A DNA stretch of 24,737 nucleotides from a virus. Both the position numbers and the translations under genes were made by a program. The stretch's first letter is position 1. Each line of letters starts with the position of its first letter. Below are positions 8,568-17,700 of this stretch, piece after piece. The DNA lies in IMG/VR virus record IMGVR_UViG_3300048593_000007, positions 1 through 24,737 of that record. One strand, 5' to 3'. The notes beneath the pieces were generated by a model that was not told the origin of the DNA, ran no database searches, and worked only from the letters and a program-made list of their open reading frames with translations.

Positions 8568-9306
8568 GGAATTTATACAGTTCCATACCTTCATCTGACT
8601 GTAACCAAGAAGCTAAAACAAATATATGATTTTCACCATAAGGAACTGTCAATAATCTCTTCTTGTTTTCCTTCAAGTTGTAATGAATGTCTCTACCGCC
8701 TCTAAATGTTAAATAGCCGTCAGATATAGCTCTTGATGCAATGTTATTGATCTTTAACATTGGATCATCTGCTGCATCTAAGAAGTCATACGGATATCTT
8801 TTAGCAAATAACAACATATCTCTTTTAATCTCAGCAGAAGTCATATTAGATACGTCTTTACCTGATACCAATCTAGCGATAGCTTCTAAACTTGTGATAT
8901 CAAGCTCTCTTGCAAGTAATAATGCATCGATCTCTATATTGATATCTTTAACATCTTCTTGAGCGTCTTTTTCGTTGTCAAATTCATAAAACTCAGTACC
9001 ATTACCTGGATGGTAATGTAAGAATAATTGTAGTACTGGATTTGTTTTAGGAACTACAAGTACACCATCTTCAAATACCACTGGTTCAAGAATTACATTT
9101 TGATCTTGATCCTCTTGAAATGGTGTGTTTGAGTTTCTAGCGTATCTTAATGGGTGATTTGTATTTGTTTCTTCATCAAAATGTAATAATCTCCTTCTTG
9201 GAGTGTCTTTTGATGGTAAGAAATAAGTTAATGGTGAATTATTACCTTTTAATAAATAAGTTCTGTCTTTCGACTCTAGCTTAGCTAGTTTAATTTTTGT
9301 TTCCAT
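8542..9306 (-). CDS. Conserved capsid-associated protein of Bacteroidota phages
   Basis: I place the start at the ATG at 9306 (METKIKLAKLESKDRTYLLK), giving 254 residues. A longer frame from a GTG at 9348 would begin inside the capsid gene's terminator hairpin. The N-terminal part has K-D-T-P-R-R-R-L-L-H-F-D-E and N-H-P-L-R-Y-A-R-N, then V-V-P-K-T-N-P-V-L-Q-L-F-L-H-Y-H-P (about 89-104), followed by a helical half with F-D-N-E-K-D-A-Q-E and L-T-V-P-Y-G-E-N. I recall proteins with this layout directly after the major capsid gene in marine and gut Bacteroidota phages, without an established function. It probably belongs to the capsid or its maturation. No enzyme motif is visible. Confidence 0.83.
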   Translation of the reverse strand: METKIKLAKLESKDRTYLLKGNNSPLTYFLPSKDTPRRRLLHFDEETNTNHPLRYARNSNTPFQEDQDQNVILEPVVFEDGVLVVPKTNPVLQLFLHYHPGNGTEFYEFDNEKDAQEDVKDINIEIDALLLARELDITSLEAIARLVSGKDVSNMTSAEIKRDMLLFAKRYPYDFLDAADDPMLKINNIASRAISDGYLTFRGGRDIHYNLKENKKRLLTVPYGENHIFVLASWLQSDEGMELYKFLEDKMSEK

Positions 9307-9326
9307 TTTATATAATTTAAATTGTT

Positions 9327-9362
9327 TTAAAAAAATAGAGAGGGACACTGATGCCCCTCTCT
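9327..9362 (-). terminator. Rho-independent terminator after the major capsid gene
   Basis: On the minus strand AGAGAGGGGCA, loop TCAG and TGTCCCTCTCT form an 11-bp stem with one G-U pair, followed by ATTTTTTT. It starts about 10 bases after the capsid stop codon. It should limit or attenuate read-through from the heavily expressed capsid gene into the genes below. Confidence 0.92.
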
Positions 9363-9372
9363 GTATTTATTC

Positions 9373-10800
9373 TTATCCTTTGAAGATAAAGAAGTTGTTA
9401 GCTCCAAGAGTACAAAGTGCTCTTTCAGACAAGAAGTTAACTTGCATTGCATCTAGGTCGCTTGTAGCTGCACCACCTGCACTACCAGTCATCCAAGTCT
9501 TGTAACGACGATTCTCAGTTTCAGAAGCTCTGTATCGAACGTGTAAGAACGGACGACGAGCATTTTTACCAAGAACTTGATCGTATACATTCATTGTACC
9601 AGCAGGAACAAGAACTCCGTTAACTGCACCACCAACTAAACCACCACGAAGAGTAGCATCGTTAAGGTATTTCCAGTCAGTCTTGTAGAACTCATAACCT
9701 CTTCTAAATCCAGTGAATCCAAGGTTTAACGCCATGTCTTCGCTGTTATCGAACAATCCATAAGATGTACCACCAACTCCGTAAGAGTTTTGTGCAGCCA
9801 ACATATCGTCGATATCAAAAGAGAATTGACGGTTCAAGAACAATACGTTCTCAGCGATAGCTCCTTGCTTGTCAAGACGTTGTACAATAGTATCAAAGTC
9901 AGACAACGCAGATGGATTACCACCAGCCCATATATTACCTCTACTTTCAATTTCATGAAATAAACCTTTAGTTCCAGCAGAACCAGTGGTAGCAGGAGCT
10001 GCAACTGGAGTAGGAATTAATCCTGTCCAAGAAGCTGCACCAGAAGTAGATTCAGCAGGAACGCCTTCTACCATTGCCATTTCTAGGTAATCTTCGAAAC
10101 GTAAACGAGTTTCGTGCTCTGATTTCATGTACCACAAATAACCTGTAGCACCATTCTCAGTAGTTACTTCAACCCATCCAACTTGAGCCATATCAGATCC
10201 AGATACAGTGTAGTTGTCTTTGATGATGATTGGTTTAACATCGAAGAATAAATCTTGAGCTTCCAATGATCCAGCCATTCCGCTTGTTCCTTTAGCAAAT
10301 TCAGAACCGTAAACAAATGCTGTTACAGCTGTTGTTGAAGCACTAAAAGGTGAAGCTGAATTAAAAGCATCATCATAATAAGCTACAGTAAAAGTAGAAC
10401 TTGTAACATTAGTAATGATAGCTTTTGCTGATTCAGCTGCTACTTGCTGAGAAGACAAGAATACTGTTTGGTTTACTCTGAAGTTACAGCTACCAGAAGG
10501 CAATGTGAAAACTTGAGTTCCAGCAGAAATAAGACCGAAAGTCAACCCAGTGTATTTAGTATGCAAACGTCCTTGCTCTGCCCACTTAATCAAGTCAGAG
10601 TTTGAAGGAAGTTCAGCACCAACCATTCTTAAGAATGATGCAACTGAACGGTTTCCGTAACGCTCGAATTCTTGCTCGTAAGTATCAGGAAGATACTGAT
10701 TCAAGAAATCAAAATTTGTAATGTAGTTTGAAGGCAACGTAGCCTTCACTGAGCTAGGTGTAATTGCTACACCAGGACTCGCTTGTAATGTACCAGCCAT
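9373..10800 (-). CDS. Major capsid protein (HK97-fold, crAss-like type)
   Basis: A 475-residue protein beginning MAGTLQASPGVAITPSS. The stretch at about residues 46-62, RYGNRSVASFLRMVGAE, followed by L-P-S-N-S-D-L-I-K-W-A-E-Q-G-R-L-H, is the most conserved signature I recall for major capsid proteins of crAss-like and related Bacteroidota podoviruses, which form the icosahedral shell. Length fits the usual 470-500. The middle has Ala/Gly/Thr-rich insertions and the C-terminus ends N-N-F-F-I-F-K-G. It is preceded by the scaffold gene; the ATG follows an unbroken A-tract after the scaffold stop, a typical Bacteroidota translation-enhancing leader. A strong terminator follows. No separate N-terminal scaffolding or delta domain is evident, consistent with a stand-alone scaffold. 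Confidence 0.93.
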   Translation of the reverse strand: MAGTLQASPGVAITPSSVKATLPSNYITNFDFLNQYLPDTYEQEFERYGNRSVASFLRMVGAELPSNSDLIKWAEQGRLHTKYTGLTFGLISAGTQVFTLPSGSCNFRVNQTVFLSSQQVAAESAKAIITNVTSSTFTVAYYDDAFNSASPFSASTTAVTAFVYGSEFAKGTSGMAGSLEAQDLFFDVKPIIIKDNYTVSGSDMAQVGWVEVTTENGATGYLWYMKSEHETRLRFEDYLEMAMVEGVPAESTSGAASWTGLIPTPVAAPATTGSAGTKGLFHEIESRGNIWAGGNPSALSDFDTIVQRLDKQGAIAENVLFLNRQFSFDIDDMLAAQNSYGVGGTSYGLFDNSEDMALNLGFTGFRRGYEFYKTDWKYLNDATLRGGLVGGAVNGVLVPAGTMNVYDQVLGKNARRPFLHVRYRASETENRRYKTWMTGSAGGAATSDLDAMQVNFLSERALCTLGANNFFIFKG

Positions 10801-10806
10801 TTTTTT

Positions 10807-11892
10807 TTAGTTTTTAAAAGGTTTTCTAATAATTAATCTACTACCGCGTTCTTCATCTATAACTCTGACCTGTGTACCCTGTTTTGGTGTCGGTGTCGGT
10901 GCCGTGCGAGCCATATCAATATTTTTAGACTCTTTAGCAATATCACCTACAGCCTCTGCTTTTCCTTTTTCATAAAAGTACTTAGCAAATTTGTCTGGGT
11001 TGTTTGCCACTGCTATAGCTTTATGAAAGGCCTCAGCGTCCTTAAGGTAACCATCTTCATTTAAAAACTTTGATATAAAGTCCATAATGTTTGACTGTTC
11101 CTTAATAAGGGTATTAGCATCTGCTGGTTTATATACCATCTTATTGCTTTCATCGATATTGAATCCGAAACCTTCGAATTTATCAGAAAACAATTCAGAA
11201 GTTTTGTCAGCAAAAAACTTCGACCGTTTCGCTTGCTCCTCCTCATGTTTAGAAGCGGTTTCTCTATAACTCTTAAAGCTTTCGTATGATTCCTTTTCTT
11301 CATCTGGAACAAATGTAGCCCTTGACTCAAGCGGCATTTTATATTGCTCCTTCTGCTCATCGAAATGTTTCTTAGCTTTAGTAAGTTCTTTTTTAAACGC
11401 TAATTTTTTTTGCTTGATTTCTTTTTCGTCATCAAGGTCCTCATCATAACCAAATTTAAGACCTATCTCAAATTTAACATCATCTGGATCTAGGTCTGGG
11501 TTTTGTTCTTTGTAGAACTCAAAAAGTAGCGTGTCTGGATCAACATTCGAATAGTCTTTATTTAATTTAATAAAGTCATCGATGTTTCTTCCAGTTTCTT
11601 TTTTGTACTTAAGAAATGCAGCTACATCTTCTGGAAGTTCTTCGTTCTGATTTCTCTGTTCGAATAACTCATCCAAAGAGCTGATCTCTTTGTTGTACCT
11701 TGTCTTAATATGTGAAAGAACGATGTTATCATCAATCTCTGGAGTAGGAGTTGGTTCTGTAGAAGTTTGTTCTGGCGTTCCAGTTTGCTCTTCGTTTAAC
11801 TTATCCTCGTGCTCCTTTAATAGTTGCTCTTCAATTTCAACCTTTGACTTCTCTTCGAATTCAACGGCTCTTACTTTAAATTCTCCTTCCAT
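10807..11892 (-). CDS. Capsid scaffolding protein
   Basis: A 361-residue, strongly charged and Glu/Lys-rich protein located directly before the major capsid gene. It has an acidic coiled N-terminus (about 10-35), a Thr/Pro linker (about 38-52), a helical middle with D-P-D-T-L-L-F-E-F-Y-K-E-Q-N-P-D-L-D-P-D (about 117-136), long coiled-coil helices, and a basic C-terminus ending L-I-I-R-K-P-F-K-N. This order (acidic coiled coil, disordered linkers, basic C-terminal tail) is that of phage scaffolding proteins, which template shell assembly and contact the capsid protein through the basic end. No protease motif is seen. A TAACTTTG box lies 29 bases upstream of the ATG. The function is inferred from composition and position, both quite telling. 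Confidence 0.82.
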   Translation of the reverse strand: MEGEFKVRAVEFEEKSKVEIEEQLLKEHEDKLNEEQTGTPEQTSTEPTPTPEIDDNIVLSHIKTRYNKEISSLDELFEQRNQNEELPEDVAAFLKYKKETGRNIDDFIKLNKDYSNVDPDTLLFEFYKEQNPDLDPDDVKFEIGLKFGYDEDLDDEKEIKQKKLAFKKELTKAKKHFDEQKEQYKMPLESRATFVPDEEKESYESFKSYRETASKHEEEQAKRSKFFADKTSELFSDKFEGFGFNIDESNKMVYKPADANTLIKEQSNIMDFISKFLNEDGYLKDAEAFHKAIAVANNPDKFAKYFYEKGKAEAVGDIAKESKNIDMARTAPTPTPKQGTQVRVIDEERGSRLIIRKPFKN

Positions 11893-12050
11893 TTTATTTA
11901 ATTTATTTTTACAAAGTTAATAATTATATTTTACACATAATTTAATATGCATAATCGGTTAAAATCCGATTAAATGCATAATATTTTTATAATTCGCCAA
12001 AATGCATGAATTTTTCCAATTTTGGCCACTTATTTAATTTTTTGGTAAAA
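11893..12050 (-). promoter_or_regulatory. 158-base intergenic region with -7 box and two inverted repeats
   Basis: This is the longest gene-free stretch in the window and is very AT-rich. It holds a TAACTTTGT box (11922-11929, minus strand) 29 bases before the scaffold ATG. A hairpin spans 11946-11980: TATGCA-TAATCGG, loop TTAAAAT, CCGATTA, two-base bulge, TGCATA. A second inverted repeat lies at 11996-12003/12019-12026 (GCCAAAAT / ATTTTGGC). Neither hairpin is followed by a T-tract on the minus strand, so they are poor intrinsic terminators and could instead be protein-binding sites or mRNA-processing structures for the head operon. No TTG is found at -33. Confidence 0.5.
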
Positions 12051-12266
12051 CTACAATTTAGTTTTATGCTTAACCTTTTTGGTTATAGGAACGTATACTG
12101 TTGCCTCAATATTAAATTCAGCAGGATACTCAGATCCTTTTGACATAGACGTAGATACAGACAACGGTCCTTTTGATGCTGATGCTCCAGCATTAACATC
12201 ATAACCAGATCCTGGTGAAGATACGCCAGAAGCAAATGGTTTTACTTTTATTTTACTATTTCTCAT
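12051..12266 (-). CDS. Small conserved-looking protein between portal and scaffold
   Basis: A 71-residue basic protein starting MRNSKIKVKPFASGVSSPGS. The ATG at 12266 directly follows the portal stop (TAATATG), which is why I prefer it to the longer frame from a GTG at 12302 that overlaps the portal by 35 bases. The middle is Gly/Ser/Ala-rich and likely flexible (about 14-45), followed by a short beta stretch (F-N-I-E-A-T-V-Y-V-P-I-T) and a Lys-rich tail. No family is recognised. By position it may assist portal or procapsid assembly, but nothing in the sequence proves this. Confidence 0.7.
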   Translation of the reverse strand: MRNSKIKVKPFASGVSSPGSGYDVNAGASASKGPLSVSTSMSKGSEYPAEFNIEATVYVPITKKVKHKTKL

Positions 12267-12267
12267 A

Positions 12268-14700
12268 TTATCTAGGTTCGAATGAATCCAAGTCAAAACC
12301 ATCTAATGAATCTTCGTTTGATTCGAAATCCATAGGAGGTAGGTTGTTCTTTCTCTGGTTAATCAGCTCAGACTGTCTGCTAGCCTGTATATCAATACGT
12401 TTGTCTTTAGCTTTCTCTTTGTCTTCCTCTCTCTTTTTCAATTGCTCTGCCTCCATGCCTTTTAATTGCATGTTGTATTGGAACTCTTGATCCATCAACT
12501 GACGCTTAAGATCTGCCTCTGCTTGTAACTGTTGTACAGCAAACTGCATCTCTGCTTGACGTAACTGTATCTTAGCTTGAGCTTCCATCTGAACGAGTTG
12601 AGCTTTTGATTCAGCAGCAGCTTGCTGAGATTGAATATTAGATTGCATTTGCATTCTGAACTCCATCTCTTTTTGCTTTTGTTGCTGTTCCATCCTCTTC
12701 TTTCTCTTCATTTTAAGTAGCTCATTAGCCAACTTAATATTACTAACCATTCTAATATCAATAGCATCTTCCAAATCAATGGTTTGTTGCTGAAGTGCGA
12801 TTTGAATATTTGCCTCAAGGCGTTGCTTTTCTTCTTCATCTGGAGCTAGCTCAATAAAAATACCGAAGTTGTGTAAATATAAATCTTTTATATCCTCAAG
12901 TATAGCTACATTGTACTTTCCTATCTGCATCGCAAAATCTTCAGCGAAGTCAGCATATTCAAGTATGTCAGCTATTCTTATTGATATACATTCAGCCATT
13001 CTTTTTGTTACGTTTAAACCAGCGGTAAGTATGTGTCTAGTGGCTGTGTTGCTGTTTAGTGCAGCTAGTTTCTGAACACCAACAAGAGCATCTGGACTAG
13101 GAGTTGAAGCATCTCTAGCTTCATTTATTCCTGTCACGTCTCTGATCATATTCAGATTGTAATTATATACGTTTATCAATGCGGCCATTTTAGACTGACC
13201 GCTATTTGAACTTAACTCTTGTATAGGAACTCTTCCATTATTAAACTCGCCATCTTGTGTATAGCTTCTACCGATAACACTACCAGTTTGGAAATAAAGC
13301 TTAAGTGCATCCTCTGGGTTATAAGCAGCACCAGTACCAAGATCAACCTCATTTATACCATCAGCATCTATGAATACACCGTCTGGAACAACGCGAGCCA
13401 TAACTTGCTGTAACTTTAAATGTGTTAGCTGTATCTGATCAGCAAAAGGTATCATCCTTCTCACAAGAGATTCTATGTTGCCTTTATACATCCTAGGTGC
13501 ATAGGCAACATAATTAGGCAACGCCTTTTGTGTAGCAGATTTAGGTCGCACCATATTCTTCATCAGTTCCCATTTGACTAATATATTGGTACCTCCTACC
13601 AATATACCTTCATACCATGCGTCCCTTACAGCTTCTACTCTTTCAAACATCATTCCTTCCTCAACAGGAGGATTGAAGTTTCCGTCTTTTCTTATTACTC
13701 TCTCACCACCATTTTCTAACAATTTTTTCTTCCACACAAAACGCATGTCTGTCTTGTAGTTAAAATACAATAGTGTAACGACCTCATTTAAAAATGCGTC
13801 GTCTTGATACTGTCTGATGATAGGAAAGTAGTCATACCAAGCAGAACTAGCGTTCTTTATCTCTTCTAGTTCTTCTTTAGTTAGATTTGGGTTGATCTTT
13901 AATAACTCAGTATAATGTACTTGTTTTACTTCTCCGAAATAATAACAGTCAGAAAAGTCTGGTTTCTCTGTATAACTATGAATCCAATTAGCTGGATCTA
14001 CGTAATCAATCTTAACACCGTCATTAATTAAGAACGTGTGTCTCATTACGCCTACACCAAGAGTAGTCATATCGTAATCAAACAATCTCTTTAACTCAAG
14101 GTAATCGTTCATCTTAAGAACAGTGTCAATAGCAATCTCTTCTGCTATCTCTATAGACGGCTTATACTTCATCTGCATATACAGAGAAAGCTCTTCATCA
14201 TTTTCTGGAAGTTCTTCTGGATTTACATTATATGCGTCTATACCGTACTCTTCTTTTGTTAACTCAAGGAATTCTTTAGCGACCATATCAGCCTCTATCA
14301 TATCTTGAAACAAACTCTTTTTCTCAGCAGACATTACGTCTTGAGCTTCGGCCTTTATTTTAAAAAGCCTATCGTTCATTCCGTTAACAACGATATCAAC
14401 GAATTTAGGTATAATAGGAATTGGAGTCCAGTCTAAATTAAGCATAGACATGTCGCCATTTATAGCTAACTCATCCTTATACTTTTGTACTGGCTGTTCA
14501 CCACGAGCATATAACCTCAATCGATGATACTCTCCCCATTGATCGTAAAATCGACATGTGTTGTTTTTTCTCTTAAACCATTCACCCTCTATAGCCTTTC
14601 CGACCCTTAGGCCGTATTCAATGGTTTGTTTCTCCTCATCTGGGACCAACGCATTGGGAAATTGACCTGGGTAAATTATAACTGATGGTTTTTTCTCCAT
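12268..14700 (-). CDS. Portal protein
   Basis: An 810-residue protein starting MEKKPSVIIYPGQFPNALVP. It lies directly after the large terminase, whose stop overlaps its start (TAATG). The N-terminal half has the portal-like string Y-D-Q-W-G-E-Y-H-R-L-R-L-Y-A-R-G-E-Q (about 52-69), then N-L-D-W-T-P-I-P-I-I-P-K-F-V-D-I-V-V-N-G-M (about 97-117), a helix that in this family contributes to the core. The stem and crown region is around 450-600. Residues about 656-776 form a long Gln/Glu/Lys/Met-rich coiled coil, plausibly the C-terminal barrel extending into the capsid. The acidic tail ends D-S-F-E-P-R. It forms the dodecameric DNA gate to which the terminase docks. Size and flanking genes agree with crAss-like portals. 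Confidence 0.9.
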   Translation of the reverse strand: MEKKPSVIIYPGQFPNALVPDEEKQTIEYGLRVGKAIEGEWFKRKNNTCRFYDQWGEYHRLRLYARGEQPVQKYKDELAINGDMSMLNLDWTPIPIIPKFVDIVVNGMNDRLFKIKAEAQDVMSAEKKSLFQDMIEADMVAKEFLELTKEEYGIDAYNVNPEELPENDEELSLYMQMKYKPSIEIAEEIAIDTVLKMNDYLELKRLFDYDMTTLGVGVMRHTFLINDGVKIDYVDPANWIHSYTEKPDFSDCYYFGEVKQVHYTELLKINPNLTKEELEEIKNASSAWYDYFPIIRQYQDDAFLNEVVTLLYFNYKTDMRFVWKKKLLENGGERVIRKDGNFNPPVEEGMMFERVEAVRDAWYEGILVGGTNILVKWELMKNMVRPKSATQKALPNYVAYAPRMYKGNIESLVRRMIPFADQIQLTHLKLQQVMARVVPDGVFIDADGINEVDLGTGAAYNPEDALKLYFQTGSVIGRSYTQDGEFNNGRVPIQELSSNSGQSKMAALINVYNYNLNMIRDVTGINEARDASTPSPDALVGVQKLAALNSNTATRHILTAGLNVTKRMAECISIRIADILEYADFAEDFAMQIGKYNVAILEDIKDLYLHNFGIFIELAPDEEEKQRLEANIQIALQQQTIDLEDAIDIRMVSNIKLANELLKMKRKKRMEQQQKQKEMEFRMQMQSNIQSQQAAAESKAQLVQMEAQAKIQLRQAEMQFAVQQLQAEADLKRQLMDQEFQYNMQLKGMEAEQLKKREEDKEKAKDKRIDIQASRQSELINQRKNNLPPMDFESNEDSLDGFDLDSFEPR

Positions 14701-17700
14701 TATTTTATTATTTCGCTTCTGCTTCCACGATTATCGTATTTTACAAATTTAATACTTATTTTTGATTCTTTTCTCTCTGGTAAAAACATGTAACGCTTGA
14801 TCGCCATTAGTGCTAAACCAGAACTAATCGTGGCATCGTGCTTCGTTCTATCGTTTATATTAAACCTAGCCCAATCTTCTAAAGTTCTATTAAAATACAT
14901 GGATCCTATAACGCCAGATTCTCTGTATGTACCCTCGTTATCAAAGCCTACATGCTCCTCTATGTAAGTGTTAATTACAGATGCATGAGCTTGCCTCATA
15001 TCTTCTGATGAGTTAGGTATACCGCCTATCTCTATCTCAGTTTTAGACAACTTTGACTGATGTTTGTCTGGCCTGTTCATGGAGTATGCCCTGTATCCTC
15101 TGTTTTTAAAATGGTACAGCAGTCTAGCCTTGTTGTTTTCAGCAAGTATCGGCATACCATAAAACACACATGCCATAAGCACATCCTCGAAGAATATCTC
15201 AGCCGTTTGAGGTCTAGCTATGTACTCTAAAAAGAATTCATTGCACGGTACATTTTGCTCCATATGAAACGAAGTAACACCATGAAGAGCACCGTTAGAA
15301 CCACCCCCACCAACAACACCAGAGATATCATAAGGGTCACAACCAAAAGCACCAAGGCTTTCATTACCTGGATAAAATTTTCCATTTCTTACTATTTTTC
15401 TATTTCTTAATTCTTGATTAGGTATCCATGAAACTATAAACCTACCTTTAGGATCTGGAGTCCAAATAACCTCGCTATCAACCTCTCCGTTCTTCCAGTG
15501 GAAATAACCCCTAGTTAAAAACTTCTCCTTTATTAGAGAGTCATTGTAGTCTATCTGTTGATATATCTTAGTTAAGTTAAATAATGAATGCTTAGACTCA
15601 TCTCTAAATGCATGAGACTCAGTCCTTGGGTACTGTCTATAGAATTCATTAAGAGCGTCAGCATCAGATTTTAATGCGGCTACCTCGTTCTCCCACCAAG
15701 TAATAACGCCTTGAGTTATCATCTCACCATCTATACCCTTCACTGGTTTACTTGGATCTGTAAATACTGGCCATCCAAACTCATCGATATATCCTTCTAC
15801 GTTCCACTCCATAGGAATGAATAATGAATACAAACCACTCTTTGTTTGATGATTTGCTGACCTTTTAGATATACTGCTGTCGTAGTATAAATCCTTAAAA
15901 TTCTGACCGCCTTTTGGAAGAGCATTAGACGTTGATCCCATCATACACTTACCTACTATCTTAGCTCCTAAACGAAGACACGTCTTTGTTACCCTCCAGT
16001 TGTTTAAGATGTTTTCTGGTTTCTCCCATTTTCCGCTATTCATGCTCAATGTGAAATCATCTAATATTAATTTTCTTTCATTGTCATTTTCTGCATCAAC
16101 TTGTATTCCAACATATTCACCTAAACCTATATGACTTACACTTACTTTATTTCTTCTTCCTTTTGTTTTAGGTTGATATCCTTCAAATGATTTTTTAGCT
16201 GTTAATAAAGGTATTATTGATAAATCTCCAGATATAAATATTCTATACACATCTGTATCATAATTACTTTTTTTGTGAGAGATATTACTACATGATAATC
16301 CGCAAGAAAGCGCTATAAATCTAATTTGCTCCACCAAATCTTTTCTACTCATTCCTATCTCTATAGATTTCTTTTTCTTATCGCAATATCCATCTGTTTC
16401 TATTATACCAGCTAAAAGTTGTAATCTTGACTCTATTGATGATTTTATGTAATCTTCTGGTATATGTTTGTTTTTATATACATTTATTTTTTTAAGTTCT
16501 TTATTTATTCCTTTGAATGAGAATTCAACTATTTTATCGGATGTAGATTTTTTTAATTCGAAATCTATATTCATCATTAAAGACATCTTTCCTAGATAAT
16601 CAAGTATCTCAGGCTCCTCTGTTTTATTAACAAGTATAGTAAATGAGTTACTTCTTCCGTCACCTAACCAAAGACCTAATAAATAAGGAGGTATTCCATC
16701 AAAACAATCCTCTGATTCTATTCCTTTTGAAGCTACTCTTGTTATATGCCTTTTTAAACAATTAGAACTATTTATGTATTCCTCTGGAGTCATTATAACT
16801 TCTCCTTTACCATAACTGTTGAATAATAATCTATGATTCTTGGTTACTACATAATCTTTAGCATAAGGTTGACTAACTAAATATTTTTCTGTTATTCCAG
16901 ATGTTTTCTTAACAACCGTTTTAATAATACCTCCTTCAACAATTACCTTGTCTCCTATATTAATGTCTTTTATTTTTTTAAATTTAAAATCAGACATAAG
17001 TATATTTGTTTCGGGGTCGTAACACTCATCGTGAACAAGCATCAGTAATTTCTCACCGTCATAACTGTTGTCTGCTGTATTCTTCCAGTCAATAGTTGTA
17101 TCAAGACCTTCAATATCTTCAGTCTTTTCTTCATCCATGTTTCTCCTAGTGATCTTACTTGCTGGAACCCTAAACGCTAACTCAGTCTTCGGGTTATCCA
17201 TACCGTCCTGTATAGGTTTGAAGAAGAAAGGATAGTTTCTTACAATGGGTACTACCTTATCTGTAAACATCTTCTTGGCATCACTACCAGTCTTTGACAG
17301 TATACCTACTCTAGCGTCTTTTGCTAAAGTTGCAGTATTACAGACCTCAGCAGACGACATAAATGAGAAACCAGAACGTCTGTTCTTTAGGTAACACATA
17401 CCAAAAGATCTGTTGTCAGCCTTGCATGCTTCCCAGTATATATAAAATATTCTGTTAGATTCCCTAAATTCTGGAAGACCTATATCTATCTTTGTCCATT
17501 GTAAATACATATAATGAGTTCCAGTTATATATGTTGGCTTACCGTTATTCATAAACCAATGCCCATAATCTCTTCTGTCAAACTCTTGTTCTATATAATC
17601 TACATACTTTGATTTAAATGTATTGTCTTTTCTATTCCAATCAAATACAGTTTTTATCTTCTGTAGTTCTGATGGATATTCTTCTGCTACCCACTTGTTT

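Noticed and set aside
9307-9348. GTG start at 9348 for the capsid-associated protein
   Set aside because: It would start inside the hairpin of the capsid terminator and add a poorly composed 14-residue extension; the ATG at 9306 is better.
11061-11360. A 99-residue frame within the scaffold gene
   Set aside because: It is the same strand in a different frame, with low-complexity composition, fully inside the well-supported scaffold gene.
12267-12302. GTG start of the small protein at 12302
   Set aside because: It overlaps the portal C-terminus; the ATG at 12266 follows the portal stop in a TAATATG arrangement seen elsewhere in this window.
12320-12730. Gln/Lys/Glu-rich low-complexity DNA as a possible repeat array
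   Set aside because: It is the coiled-coil C-terminus of the portal; no exact DNA repeat unit is visible.
14744-14751. TAAATTTG box in the end of terL, upstream of the portal
   Set aside because: It is fully within coding sequence (codons for K-F-V), lacks a -33 TTG, and the portal start is translationally coupled to terL; probably chance.
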